A stretch of DNA of 64,000 nucleotides from Leucobacter chromiireducens subsp. solipictus (GTDB lineage Bacteria > Actinomycetota > Actinomycetes > Actinomycetales > Microbacteriaceae): contig NZ_QYAC01000002.1 of the NCBI RefSeq assembly GCF_016758195.1, positions 372,001-436,000 of the forward strand. Direction: 5' to 3'. A program made the translations under genes and the position numbers. The notes under the pieces were generated by a model. It was not told where the DNA came from. It did no database searches and saw only the letters and a program-made list of their open reading frames with translations. Positions 23,445 through 34,208 of this stretch are shown here, piece after piece. Each line of letters starts with the position of its first letter. The first letter of the stretch is position 1.

Positions 23445-25129
23445 CGACTCCTGCACAGTCCCGACGCCCCCGAGCACGCGCGATTGCGGCGCTTCTCGCG
23501 GGCGGCATGCTCCTGGCGGGGTGCACCGCGATCCCGAACTCGGGTCCGGTGCAGGGGGGCCTGAAAGACCTGCAGCAGGTGGATCAGGTGTACCAGTACA
23601 AGCCCTCCGGGCCGATTACCGGGGCGAGCCAGGAAGACCTCGTGCGCGGGTTTGTTCTCGCCGCGACCTCGTCGGTCGACGACTACGCCACCGCGCGCGA
23701 GTTCCTGACCGCGGAGTACTCGAGCCAGTGGGATCCGTACTACGGCGTGCTCATCGACGAGGGCACCCGGCCGTACCGACAGGATGGGAACACCGCGGGC
23801 GTACTCTCGCTGTCGACCACCGCCAAGCTGGACTCCGCGGGGGACATGCTGCCCGTCGCCCCCGGGCCCAGCATGGAGATGCGGTTCGAGTTCGAGCGCG
23901 TTGCGGGGGAGTGGCGGATCTCATCGGCCCCCAGCGGGATCATCCTCGACGCAAACACGTTCTCCACGATTTGGTCGTCTCACCAGTTGTACTTCGTGGG
24001 GGCAGGGAACCTGTTGGTGCCCGAGACCCGCTGGTTCCTCACGCGAACCGCGTTGGTGACCGAGATCGTCGGCGCGCTTCTTGAAGGGCCCGGGGAGCGC
24101 ATGCGCGAGGTCGTCCGCAGCGGCTTCCCCGCGGGCACGTCTCTCGCATCGAATTCGGTGCCGGTCGTGGACGGGAAAGCGCGTATCGACCTCACCAACA
24201 CGGTCCTCGAAGCCGGCCCCGAAGCGATGGGGCAGATCCGTCAGCAGTTGAAGACGAGTTTGCAGACCGTACCTGGAGTGACCGGCTTCGAGCTGCTGGT
24301 GGAGGGAACACCGTTGCGGCCGACCCCGGAGGAGGACGCCACGGCACCCCGCCCGGTCACCCTGACCCAGGCCCCCGCCGTCATGATCGGCGACGAGTTC
24401 GGCACGGTGGTCTCGGGCGAGTTCTCCGCCTGGCAGGGCCTGGGCGCGAGCCTGCACGACTTCGATCCGCAATCGATCACGCTGTCTGCCGACGAGCAGA
24501 CGGCCGCCGTGCTGAACGAATCCGGCGTGACCCGAGTGGACGCCAACGGTGCCATTCTCGTCGACGGACGCGAAGATCTGTTGGATCCAAGCCTTGATCC
24601 GCTCGGCTATGTGTGGACCGTGTCGCGCTCGGACTCCGCCGCGCTGCTGGCGACCGCCCCGGATGGAACGGCAACGGAGGTGCCGACGCCCTGGCTTGCC
24701 GGGCGCTCGCCCGCCGCGGTGCGGCTGTCGCCGGACGGCAGCAGGGTCGCCGCGCTGGTCGCGGATGGGGAGGAATCCCACGTGCTCGTCTCGGGCGTTA
24801 TCCGAGACGAGAGCGGCCTGCCGCTGCGCACCGTGGAGGGCGCGGACACGAAGCTCTGGGCGGCGGGAACCCCGCGTGACCTGGACTGGGTGGGACAGCT
24901 CAGCTTTGCGGCGCTGACGGGCGTCGGATCCGCGGGCAAGGTCACGGTGGGCGGTGTCGGTCTGTTCGGGATCGAACGGACGTCGGTCCCCGGGGGCATC
25001 CACGTGAGCGGCGGCGGCGGACGTTCCGCCTTGCGGGTGTTGGGATCTGATGGGGACCTCTTCTCGCCGCAGGGCGCGGGGTGGCAACGCAGCGAGGACG
25101 AGATCGAGGTACTCGCGAAGCGCGGGTAG
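23441..25129 (+). CDS. lpqB: Lipoprotein LpqB
   Basis: The 562-residue protein has a signal peptide with lipobox LLAGC, so it is anchored by a lipidated cysteine on the outer face. It has the LpqB N-terminal region, a GerMN domain in the middle (LVPETRWFLTRTALVTEIVGALLEG, then VPVVDGKARIDLTNTV), and a C-terminal beta-propeller-like half. In mycobacteria LpqB modulates MtrB signalling. Its ATG overlaps the mtrB stop by 4 bases. Confidence 0.95.
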   Translation: MTTPAQSRRPRARAIAALLAGGMLLAGCTAIPNSGPVQGGLKDLQQVDQVYQYKPSGPITGASQEDLVRGFVLAATSSVDDYATAREFLTAEYSSQWDPYYGVLIDEGTRPYRQDGNTAGVLSLSTTAKLDSAGDMLPVAPGPSMEMRFEFERVAGEWRISSAPSGIILDANTFSTIWSSHQLYFVGAGNLLVPETRWFLTRTALVTEIVGALLEGPGERMREVVRSGFPAGTSLASNSVPVVDGKARIDLTNTVLEAGPEAMGQIRQQLKTSLQTVPGVTGFELLVEGTPLRPTPEEDATAPRPVTLTQAPAVMIGDEFGTVVSGEFSAWQGLGASLHDFDPQSITLSADEQTAAVLNESGVTRVDANGAILVDGREDLLDPSLDPLGYVWTVSRSDSAALLATAPDGTATEVPTPWLAGRSPAAVRLSPDGSRVAALVADGEESHVLVSGVIRDESGLPLRTVEGADTKLWAAGTPRDLDWVGQLSFAALTGVGSAGKVTVGGVGLFGIERTSVPGGIHVSGGGGRSALRVLGSDGDLFSPQGAGWQRSEDEIEVLAKRG

Positions 25130-25164
25130 CGTCGCTCACAACCCGTGCGGCATCGGGCAACGCC

Positions 25165-25198
25165 GCCAGGTTTTCCACACCTGGCGCACCCGGTGTGG
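25165..25198 (+). repeat. Two overlapping, mutually exclusive hairpins upstream of comFC
   Basis: GCCAGGT (25165-25171) pairs with ACCTGGC (25179-25185). CCACACC (25175-25181), inside it, instead pairs with GGTGTGG (25192-25198). Only one can form at a time. It may be chance or a small leader switch. Confidence 0.35.
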
Positions 25199-25229
25199 GG
25201 CTGCCGCGCGAAGGGCGGACACTGGGGAT

Positions 25230-26018
25230 ATGCGAATCCTCCCGTGGCTGCGAGAACTCGGCCTCGACCTGCTCGCCGTGCTGTGGCCGACGGCATGCGT
25301 GAGCTGCGGCACCCCGGACCGTGACTGTTGCGCGCGGTGCCTGCAAGTGGTGCGCGAGACGGTCCTGCTCCGGAGCATGCTGGAGGAGATTTCGTGCTTC
25401 GCCCGCGCGAGATACGAGGGGCCGATCGCCGCGCTGCTGGTCGCGTTCAAACACGGAGGTCACGTGCGATTTGCGCGTGAACTGGGACGGCAGCTCGTGG
25501 GGCCGCTCGGTGCCGGGATTGCCGCCGCGGCCGGTCCGGCGCCGCCGCTTGTCGTGTGCGCGCCGTCTCGCCCGGCTCGGACGCGCGAACGCGGGTATCG
25601 CCACGTCGAAGTGCTGGTGCGGTCCGCGGTCACTGTGGCGCGGCTCGGACGGCCGTACCGGCCCGTCCGTGCGCTCCGCACACGTCGTGGGCGCCGGAGC
25701 CAGGTGGGACTCAGCCCGGCACAGCGTGCGGAGAATGCGGCGCGAGTCGCCGTGCGAGCGCGGGCTCGCGCCCGACTCCGGGGACGGGAGATCGTGCTCG
25801 TCGATGACGTCCTCACCACGGGGGCCACCCTGCGAGCAGCGCGGGCATGCCTCGAAACGGCGGGTGCCCGAGTCGTCGCGACCGCGGTCCTCTGCGTGGC
25901 GGAGCGCAGACCACCGGCGTCGGGAAAATGCTCAGATGAGGGGGTGGAAACCGGATCGCGGAGTGGAGTAGAGTTCGGGAAAGGCGTAGCGGTGCGCCGC
26001 ACTGGCCCACCCGCCTGA
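25230..26018 (+). CDS. comFC: ComF-family amidophosphoribosyltransferase-like protein
   Basis: The 262-residue protein starts at ATG 25230 (MRILPWLRELGLDLLAVLWP). An N-terminal zinc-finger-like set (CVSCGTPDRDCCARC) is followed by a type I phosphoribosyltransferase fold: YEGPIAALLVAFKHGG, RTRERGYRH, the QVGLSPAQRAENA segment and the PRPP loop IVLVDDVLTTGATL. ComFC acts in DNA uptake in competent bacteria; no competence genes are near, so the role here is open. The C-terminal ~30 residues look unstructured and reach to 18 nt before hpf. Confidence 0.9.
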   Translation: MRILPWLRELGLDLLAVLWPTACVSCGTPDRDCCARCLQVVRETVLLRSMLEEISCFARARYEGPIAALLVAFKHGGHVRFARELGRQLVGPLGAGIAAAAGPAPPLVVCAPSRPARTRERGYRHVEVLVRSAVTVARLGRPYRPVRALRTRRGRRSQVGLSPAQRAENAARVAVRARARARLRGREIVLVDDVLTTGATLRAARACLETAGARVVATAVLCVAERRPPASGKCSDEGVETGSRSGVEFGKGVAVRRTGPPA

Positions 26019-26036
26019 GTCCCCTGGGAGGTCACC

Positions 26037-26666
26037 ATGGACGTCAACATTCGCGGAAAGAACGTCGGGATCACCGATCGCTTCGAGCAGTATGTCGAGT
26101 CGCGGGCCGAGAAGGTCGCGGGGTTGCTGCCGAAGGCGCAGTCGCTTGAGATTCGGGTGTCCCGGCAAACCGACCGGAGCCCCCAAAACGGCGACCAGGT
26201 GGAGATCACCCTGGTGGGACCGGGACCCGTGATTCGTGCGGAGTCCCACGGGAGCGACAAGTACACCGCCTTCGACATCGCCTACGGGCGCGTGCTCGAG
26301 CGGATCCGGCGAATGAAGGACCGACTGCAGGATCGACGCGGGCGGGGCCGAGTGTCGCTGGGAGATGCGACCGCGAATGATTTTGGCATGGTCGATATCG
26401 AACCGGCACCGCTCGAGGTGCTGGAGGCGGTCGCGAACGGCAGCGAGCCCGCGGGCGGTGATGGTGCGGAAGAGCAGTACTCGCCCGTGGTGATCCGCAG
26501 CAAGGAGTTCCCCGCTGAGCAGCTCTCCGTTGAGGATGCCGTCGACCAGATGGAGCTCGTGGGTCACGACTTCTTCTTGTTCGTGGAGACCGAAAGCGGG
26601 AAGCCGAGCGTGGTCTACCGTCGGAAGGGATGGAACTACGGCGTCATCTCGCTCGCGGAGGTGTAG
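26037..26666 (+). CDS. hpf: Long-form ribosome hibernation promoting factor
   Basis: The 209-residue protein has an N-terminal RaiA/HPF domain (MDVNIRGKNVGITDRFEQYV, residues 1-~105), a short linker, and a C-terminal dimerisation domain (~150-209: YSPVVIRSKEFPAEQLSVED, then GHDFFLFVETESGKPSVVYRR). The long form makes 100S ribosome dimers in stationary phase. The position between comFC and secA is widely conserved; here the glycosyltransferase and katA genes intervene before secA. GGGAGG (26027-26032) sits just upstream. Confidence 0.96.
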   Translation: MDVNIRGKNVGITDRFEQYVESRAEKVAGLLPKAQSLEIRVSRQTDRSPQNGDQVEITLVGPGPVIRAESHGSDKYTAFDIAYGRVLERIRRMKDRLQDRRGRGRVSLGDATANDFGMVDIEPAPLEVLEAVANGSEPAGGDGAEEQYSPVVIRSKEFPAEQLSVEDAVDQMELVGHDFFLFVETESGKPSVVYRRKGWNYGVISLAEV

Positions 26667-26701
26667 CCTTCCTGAGCGGCTCTGAACGCCACAGGATGGC
26701 A

Positions 26702-26738
26702 TGCCCCCGACCCCGTGAAATCTGCGGGGCCGGGGGCA
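26702..26738. terminator. Bidirectional hairpin terminator between hpf and the mannose synthase
   Basis: A 14-bp stem with one mismatch (26702-26715 with 26725-26738) and a 9-nt loop, followed on the plus strand by GTTCT. It is placed between two converging genes. Confidence 0.65.
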
Positions 26739-26788
26739 GTTCTCTGCGTGCACCGCGGGAAGGCACACGAGTGCGGCCGCGCCCGGGG

Positions 26789-27556
26789 TTACGGCTCCCG
26801 ACGGGGGAAGCGCAATCGCCAGCCCCAGCGCAGCACGCCTGCCAGCGCTTCCCACACAATGCCGACGCTCATCTTCGAGCGCCCCTCGGTCCGCTCCACA
26901 AAGGTGATGGGAACCTCGGCGATCGGGCACCCGAGACGTTCGAGCGACCAGGCCGTTTCCACCTGAAACGCGTACCCCTGCGAATCGAGCTCACGCAGGT
27001 CGAGGTGCTGCAGCCACCGCGTATCCAGCACGCGGAACCCGCTCGTGAGGTCGTGCAGCGAGGAACGAAGCGCGAGCCGCGCCACGGAAGTGCCCGTGCG
27101 GGAGATCCAGCGCCGATACCAGGGCCAGTTCACGATCCGACCGCCCGGGATCCAGCGCGTGCCGATCACGAGCCCGGCTCCCGCCCGCGCCGCCGCGAGC
27201 AGCGCTGGCAACTCTGCGGCGAGGTGTGAGCCGTCGGAATCCATCTCGACGGCGTAGCGGTAGCCGCGATCCTGCGCCGCCTGAAAGCCCCAGGAGTACG
27301 CGGTGCCGAGCCCGAGCTTGCCGGTGCGGTGGTGCACGCTGACCCGGGGGTCTGCGGCGAGCTCGTCGGCGATCCGCCCGGTCCCATCGGGGCTGCCGTC
27401 GTCGATGATGAGCAGGTGCGCGTCAGGAACATGATGCAGGATTCCGGCGACCGTGGCGGGCAGCGTCGCGCGCTCGTTGTAGGTCGGGAGCAGCACGAGC
27501 ACCTCGCCACGCGGGGCGTCCCGGGGCGGCGTCTCGGTGCGATCCATCGCTTCCAT
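26789..27556 (-). CDS. Polyprenol monophosphomannose synthase
   Basis: The 255-residue cytoplasmic family-2 glycosyltransferase is of the Dpm1/Ppm1-catalytic type. It has VLLPTYNERATLP, LLIIDDGSPDGTG, YRYAVEMDSDGSH (the metal-binding DxD-type site), GTRWIPGG, DLTSGFRVLDT and FVERTEGRSKMS. It makes polyprenyl-phosphate-mannose from GDP-mannose, the donor for the O-mannosyltransferase at 966-2537 and for lipoglycans. The Lnt-like N-acyltransferase domain, fused in mycobacteria, is absent. The start may be ATG 27556 or ATG 27547. Confidence 0.93.
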   Translation of the reverse strand: MEAMDRTETPPRDAPRGEVLVLLPTYNERATLPATVAGILHHVPDAHLLIIDDGSPDGTGRIADELAADPRVSVHHRTGKLGLGTAYSWGFQAAQDRGYRYAVEMDSDGSHLAAELPALLAAARAGAGLVIGTRWIPGGRIVNWPWYRRWISRTGTSVARLALRSSLHDLTSGFRVLDTRWLQHLDLRELDSQGYAFQVETAWSLERLGCPIAEVPITFVERTEGRSKMSVGIVWEALAGVLRWGWRLRFPRREP

Positions 27557-27606
27557 CCTGTCAGAGTGTGTGAGGTTCGCGACCCCGCGGACGGTGGGGA
27601 ATGCAC

Positions 27607-27638
27607 ACGGGAGGCCGCCCCGCAGGGCGACCTCCCGT
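27607..27638 (-). terminator. Hairpin downstream of katA
   Basis: ACGGGAGG (27607-27614) pairs with CCTCCCGT (27631-27638), with further internal GC pairing. It lies 13 nt past the katA stop. There is no T-tract. Confidence 0.5.
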
Positions 27639-27650
27639 CAGCGAATGCAC

Positions 27651-29111
27651 CTACGCGGCGTAGTTCGCGCGCAGGATCTGGCCGAGCTCCGCGTCCACAT
27701 TCGACCAGTACTGGAAGAAGCGCTCGCGGATCTCATCCACCGTGATCGCCTTGGCCTGGCCGCCGAGGACCGCCTGGAAGCGCTCCTTGGCCGCGGCGTC
27801 GAACACATCCCGGTACAGGGTGCCGGGCTGACCGAAATCATCGTCGTCGGCGCGAAGCGTGTACGCGCTGCGCACCAGCTCGCCGTCCGACTCCCAGCTC
27901 GCTTCCACGCCCGCCTGCGGGTCGGCGGCGGGACCGCCGGCAGCGCCGTAGGAGTTCGGCGTGTACGTGCGGTGCTCGGGGCCGTTGAAACGGTACTGCA
28001 TGTTGCCCTCGTGCATGTAGTTGCGCACCTCGGCCGCGTGCGGCTGGTTCACGGGCAGCTGGTTGAAGTTCGTGCCGATCCGGTAGCGGTGTGCGTCCGC
28101 GTAGGAGAACACGCGCGCCATCAGCATCTTGTCCGGCGAGATACCGGTGCCGGGGACCTGGTTGCCGGGCGAGAATGCCGCCTGCTCGATCTGCGCGAAG
28201 AAGTTCTCCGGGTTGCGGTTCAGCGTGAAGGTGCCGACCTTGATGCGGGGGTAGTCCGCCTTGGGCCAGGTCTTCGTGAGGTCGAACGGGTTGAAGCGGT
28301 AGGTCTTCGCCTCCTCGTACGGCATAATCTGCACGTAGACGTCCCACGACGGGTACTCTTCGCGCGCGATCGCGTCAAAGAGATCGCGGCGGTAGTAGTC
28401 CGCGTCGGATCCGGCCAGCTGCTCGGCAACCTCGGGGGAGAGGTGCTCGACGCCCTGCTGAGAGAGGAAGTGGTACTTCACCCAGAACCGCTCGCCCGCG
28501 GCATTGACCCACTGGTAGGTGTGCGAGCCGTACCCGTTCAGGTGACGCCAGCTCTTCGACAGGCCGCGGTCGCCCATGAGGTACGTCACCTGGTGTGCGG
28601 ACTCGGGGGAGAGGGTCCAGAAGTCCCACTGCATGTCCGCGTCGCGCAGACCCGAGTCGCCGAGGCGCTTCTGCGAGTGGATGAAGTCGGGGAACTTGAT
28701 GCCGTCGCGGATGAAGAACGTCGGGGTGTTGTTGCCCACGATGTCGAGGTTGCCCTCGGTCGTGTAGAAGCGCAGCGAGAAGCCGCGCACGTCGCGCCAG
28801 GTGTCGGGGGAGCCCTGCTCGCCCGCGACGGAGGAGAAACGGATCAGCGTCTCGCTCTTCGCGCCGGGCTGGAACACCGCAGCACGGGTGTACTGGGACA
28901 CGTCCTCGGTCACCACGAACTCGCCGAACGCGCCGCCGCCCTTGGCGTGCGGGTTGCGCTCGGGCACGCGCTCACGGTTGAAGGACGCGAGCTTCTCGAC
29001 CAGGTAGCGGTCGTGGAGCACGGTGGGGCCGTCGGCCCCAACGGTCAGCGAGAACTCGTCACTCGCGACCGGCGTGCCGGTCTGGGTGGTAGTGGGCTGC
29101 TTTTCAGACAT
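27651..29111 (-). CDS. katA: Monofunctional haem catalase
   Basis: The 486-residue small-subunit catalase breaks down H2O2. Distal active-site region: [22 protein letters not shown] with the catalytic His; the conserved Asn lies in [15 protein letters not shown]. The haem-ligand helix is [16 protein letters not shown] with the axial Tyr. GAAAGAGG precedes ATG 29111. It is downstream of and co-directional with the Fur-type gene, with a 75-nt gap, a pairing typical of FurA/CatR/PerR peroxide regulation. Confidence 0.96.
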   Translation of the reverse strand: MSEKQPTTTQTGTPVASDEFSLTVGADGPTVLHDRYLVEKLASFNRERVPERNPHAKGGGAFGEFVVTEDVSQYTRAAVFQPGAKSETLIRFSSVAGEQGSPDTWRDVRGFSLRFYTTEGNLDIVGNNTPTFFIRDGIKFPDFIHSQKRLGDSGLRDADMQWDFWTLSPESAHQVTYLMGDRGLSKSWRHLNGYGSHTYQWVNAAGERFWVKYHFLSQQGVEHLSPEVAEQLAGSDADYYRRDLFDAIAREEYPSWDVYVQIMPYEEAKTYRFNPFDLTKTWPKADYPRIKVGTFTLNRNPENFFAQIEQAAFSPGNQVPGTGISPDKMLMARVFSYADAHRYRIGTNFNQLPVNQPHAAEVRNYMHEGNMQYRFNGPEHRTYTPNSYGAAGGPAADPQAGVEASWESDGELVRSAYTLRADDDDFGQPGTLYRDVFDAAAKERFQAVLGGQAKAITVDEIRERFFQYWSNVDAELGQILRANYAA

Positions 29112-29186
29112 CGTGCCTCTTTCAGGGTCGGGTCGGGAAGGTGGTCCGTGGGGAGTGCGTGCGGGACGAGGTGCCCGTGGCGCGGG

Positions 29187-29621
29187 CTACTGCGACGCCG
29201 CAGTGCAGGCTGCGCACACTCCGTAAAACGTGATCTCGGCGGTATCGACCGTGAAGCCGTGGTCTTCCGCCGGGGTGAGGCAGGGGGCGCGGCCGATGAC
29301 GCAGGGCACATCCTCGATGCGCCCGCAGGAGCGACACACCAGATGATGGTGATTGTCCACCCGAGCCTCGTAATGGGCGGGCCCGCCGTCATGAGCGACG
29401 CGGCGCACGAGCCCCGCGTCTGTGAGTGCGCCGAGCACCCCGTACACCGCCTGGAGCGAGGTGCCGGGGAGTGTGGTGCGCAGGCGCTCATAAACGCCGC
29501 TCGCGTCCAGATGACCACCCGGCTCGAGCATCTCGAGCACCGCACGTCGCGGCGCCGTCGAACGCAGGCCAGCGGAGCTCAGCTGAGCGTCCGTGGCGGA
29601 GCGTGGTGCGCGGGGGGTCAT
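29187..29621 (-). CDS. Fur-family peroxide or metal regulator (CatR/FurA/PerR-like)
   Basis: A protein of about 144 residues from ATG 29621 (MTPRAPRSATDAQL). It has an N-terminal winged helix (LRSTAPRRAVLEMLEPGGHLDASGVYERL, then TSLQAVYGVLGALTDAGLV), then the metal-binding part: HYEARVDNHHHLVCRSCGRIEDV and a C-terminal second CxxC (YGVCAACTA), which together make the structural zinc site. It is probably a peroxide-sensing repressor of the downstream katA and of itself. A perfect operator palindrome covers its promoter. Fur against PerR cannot be settled by eye. Confidence 0.93.
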   Translation of the reverse strand: MTPRAPRSATDAQLSSAGLRSTAPRRAVLEMLEPGGHLDASGVYERLRTTLPGTSLQAVYGVLGALTDAGLVRRVAHDGGPAHYEARVDNHHHLVCRSCGRIEDVPCVIGRAPCLTPAEDHGFTVDTAEITFYGVCAACTAASQ

Positions 29622-29627
29622 GCCTCC

Positions 29628-29633
29628 AGTGTA
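29628..29633 (-). promoter_or_regulatory. -10 box of the fur-katA promoter
   Basis: Minus-strand TACACT, then GGAGGC, then ATG 29621. The 6-nt spacing suggests a leaderless transcript, although GGAGG would also serve as a ribosome site. Confidence 0.5.
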
Positions 29634-29662
29634 TCGCTTTTTTGAATCATTCAAAAAAGCGA
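29634..29662. promoter_or_regulatory. Perfect 29-bp Fur-type operator
   Basis: Arms TCGCTTTTTTGAAT (29634-29647) and its exact reverse complement (29649-29662) surround a single central base. The centre TGAATCATTCA has the 7-1-7 form of Fur/PerR boxes. It abuts the -10 box of the fur gene and covers its -35 region, so it should autoregulate fur-katA. Confidence 0.82.
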
Positions 29663-29704
29663 CATTCCCAGCGGGTCGTCTCGACGCGTTGCTAAGCTGA
29701 GGCA

Positions 29705-29723
29705 GTTGTCACAATTTGACAAC
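29705..29723 (+). promoter_or_regulatory. Inverted repeat in the secA leader
   Basis: GTTGTCA-CAATT-TGACAAC, 7-bp arms, starting about 7 nt after a TAAGCT -10 candidate (29693-29698). It would be a hairpin at the very 5' end of the secA mRNA, or an operator. Confidence 0.4.
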
Positions 29724-29780
29724 GGCGCTGTGCGAGCTCCCCGAGAGCGGCGCAGCGTGTCAACCTACAGGAGAGACAAC

Positions 29781-32519
<2,739 letters not shown>

Positions 32520-32579
32520 GGCGACCCGCCCGCACCAGACCGTGCTCCGCACTCGCGGACCGATGGGGAGATATACCGA

Positions 32580-33536
32580 ATGGCAAGCGAGAACACCGGT
32601 CGTCTGACCAAGAACGAGCGACGCACGCAGGCGCGCGAACAGGCGCGCAAGGCCCGGGAACAGGAGAAGAAGCGGGAGAAGCGCAATCGCCTCTTCCTGC
32701 AGGGAGGCATCGTCATCGGTGTCCTCGCGATCCTCGGCATCGTGGCGCTCGTCCTCACGCAGACCATGAAGCCCGCGGGCCCCGGCCCCGAGAACATGGC
32801 GTCCGGTGGCGTCGTGTTCAGCAAGGACCTCAAGGTCGTGGAGGGTCCCGCACTCGAATCCGGCGCGGAGCGTCAGGCGCGCACCGTGAACCGCGATGAG
32901 CTGCCCCTCGACGTGACCGTGTACGCCGACTACATGTGCCCCGCGTGTGGCGCCTTCGAGCAGCAGTACGGCACCATGCTGGAGAACTACGTCGGTGCCG
33001 GCGATATCGAGCTCGAGATCTACCCGCTGAACTTCCTCGACGGCGCATCGCTCGGCTCGAAGTACTCGACCCGCGCCGCGAACCTCCTCGCCTGCGTGGT
33101 CGAGGAGCAGCCCGACGTGGCCTTCTCGCTGCACACCCGACTCCTGAGCCCCGAGGTGCAGCCGAAGGAAGGCACCACCGGGCTGAGCGATGAGCAGCTC
33201 CTCGAAGAGGCGAAGGCCGCGGGCGCTGAGGTCACCCCCGAACTGCGCTCCTGCGTCTCGGACGTCACCTTCGGAAGCTTCATCTCCGCGAACTACAAGT
33301 CCGCCAGCGAGACCGGCATCAAGGGGCTCGCCGAGGGCGCGCTGATGCTGAGCAGCGACGGCGCCACCCCGCAGCCCGCGGACGGCCCGCAGCGCCTGGT
33401 CTCCACGCCCACCGTGATCGTGAACGGCCAGCAGTGGAACCAGGCCCGCGACGGCGACCTCGAGTCGTACCTCCTGAAGGTGAAGGGCGAGTACGAGCAG
33501 GCTCAGGAGAAGTCCGACGCCAAGAAATCTGAGTAG
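32580..33536 (+). CDS. Membrane-anchored DsbA-family thioredoxin-fold protein
   Basis: The 318-residue protein has a highly charged cytoplasmic N-terminus (~1-38, KKREKR coiled-coil-like), one membrane helix (LFLQGGIVIGVLAILGIVAL), then an outer thioredoxin-fold domain with active site CPAC (YADYMCPACGAF) and the cis-proline loop STPTVIVNG. Two further cysteines (LLACVVEE and LRSCVSD) may form a structural disulfide. It is probably a thiol oxidoreductase that folds secreted proteins. It follows secA by 60 nt, consistent with export. Confidence 0.9.
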   Translation: MASENTGRLTKNERRTQAREQARKAREQEKKREKRNRLFLQGGIVIGVLAILGIVALVLTQTMKPAGPGPENMASGGVVFSKDLKVVEGPALESGAERQARTVNRDELPLDVTVYADYMCPACGAFEQQYGTMLENYVGAGDIELEIYPLNFLDGASLGSKYSTRAANLLACVVEEQPDVAFSLHTRLLSPEVQPKEGTTGLSDEQLLEEAKAAGAEVTPELRSCVSDVTFGSFISANYKSASETGIKGLAEGALMLSSDGATPQPADGPQRLVSTPTVIVNGQQWNQARDGDLESYLLKVKGEYEQAQEKSDAKKSE

Positions 33537-33544
33537 ACTACTCA

Positions 33545-33570
33545 TGGGGCGGCCGCATGCGGCCGCCCCA
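33545..33570. terminator. Perfect 26-nt palindrome downstream of the dsbA-like gene
   Basis: TGGGGCGGCCGCA followed at once by its reverse complement. There is no loop and no T-tract. It sits 9 nt after the stop codon and just 5' of tRNA-Thr; terminator or processing site. Confidence 0.5.
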
Positions 33571-33574
33571 CAGT

Positions 33575-33650
33575 GCCGCCTTAGCTCATCTGGTAGAGCA
33601 GCGCCCTTGTAAAGCGCAGGTGATCGGTTCGAGTCCGATAGGCGGCTCCA
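33575..33650 (+). tRNA. tRNA-Thr (anticodon TGT)
   Basis: A 76-nt cloverleaf with encoded CCA. Acceptor GCCGCCT pairs with AGGCGGC, D stem GCTC/GAGC, anticodon loop CTTGTAA, T loop TTCGAGT. The anticodon TGT reads ACA and, by wobble, other ACN codons. The 31-39 pair at the base of the anticodon loop is a C-A mismatch, the only weak pair. The 3' half of this tRNA is copied, inverted and direct, in the 150 bases downstream. Confidence 0.95.
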
Positions 33651-33654
33651 CGCT

Positions 33655-33677
33655 GGCCCCGCTTCGCGGGGCCTTTT
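33655..33677 (+). terminator. Intrinsic terminator of tRNA-Thr
   Basis: GGCCCCGC-TTC-GCGGGGCC followed by TTTT, 4 nt after the CCA end. Confidence 0.85.
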
Positions 33678-33684
33678 GCGTGTC

Positions 33685-33710
33685 GCCGCCTATCGGACTC
33701 TGAACCGATC
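33685..33710 (-). repeat. Inverted copy of the tRNA-Thr 3' half
   Basis: Reverse complement of tRNA bases 33622-33646 (T arm and 3' acceptor strand) with one extra base. It is not a second tRNA, because the 5' half is missing. Two small perfect hairpins follow directly: CCGGCGAAGC-AC-GCTTCGCCGG (33711-33732) and GCAACGC-TTC-GCGTTGC (33743-33759). Confidence 0.85.
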
Positions 33711-33776
33711 CCGGCGAAGCACGCTTCGCCGGCTTGCCGCGCGCAACGCTTCGCGTTGCCCTGAGCGCGTCAAGCA

Positions 33777-33795
33777 AGTCCGATAGGCGGCTCCA
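33777..33795 (+). repeat. Direct 19-nt copy of the tRNA-Thr 3' end
   Basis: Identical to 33632-33650, the last 19 bases of the tRNA including CCA. It resembles an att-site duplication, but only 126 bp separate the two copies and no integrase is present. Confidence 0.85.
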
Positions 33796-33969
33796 GTAAG
33801 AAAACGCGAAGCGTTTTCGACCGGAGTCGGTGCCGCCACTGCGGCACTTGCAGATGGACACTGTCGCGGAGCGTCCGGTTTCCAGTAAGAAAACGCGAAG
33901 CGTTTTCGACCGGAGTCGGTGCCGCCACTGCGGCACGTGCAGATGAGCACTGTCGCGGAGCGTCCGGCT
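33792..33969 (+). repeat. 89-bp tandem duplication with a perfect hairpin
   Basis: Two copies (33792-33880 and 33881-33969) differ at about four positions. Each begins TCCAGTAAG, so the first overlaps the CCA of the tRNA copy. Each carries GAAAACGC-GAA-GCGTTTTC (33800-33818 and 33889-33907). The spacer 33678-34196 holds no gene that I can support. Confidence 0.88.
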
Positions 33970-34196
33970 CCACTCGCTGTGCTCGGTGCGCCGCACCCAG
34001 CCGAGATGGCAATGGTGCGCGTTATTGCCGCGCGAATGGTGCGCAATTGCGTTGTCGGGCGGGAAGACGCGCGTATTCTCAGCGGCGCGGGTGCTCTATT
34101 GCGTTCTCGGCGCAGCCGCCTGAGGGGTGGGGGAGGGCACTCGTCCGGTTGGGCGTCGATGGCCGGCCCGGGTGCCTGCGGATTGCCGGAGGCGAG

Positions 34197-34202
34197 TAGG
34201 GT
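34197..34202 (+). promoter_or_regulatory. -10 box of a probable leaderless promoter (DMT transporter)
   Basis: TAGGGT, then 6 nt, then GTG 34209. Confidence 0.5.
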
Positions 34203-34208
34203 AGCGGG

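Noticed and set aside
33685-33710. Second tRNA gene on the minus strand
   Set aside because: Only the T arm and 3' acceptor strand are present; no D arm or anticodon arm follows.
33632-33795. Integrated element bounded by tRNA att sites
   Set aside because: The 19-nt tRNA end is duplicated, but only 126 bp separate the copies and there is no integrase; kept as a repeat finding instead of a mobile element.
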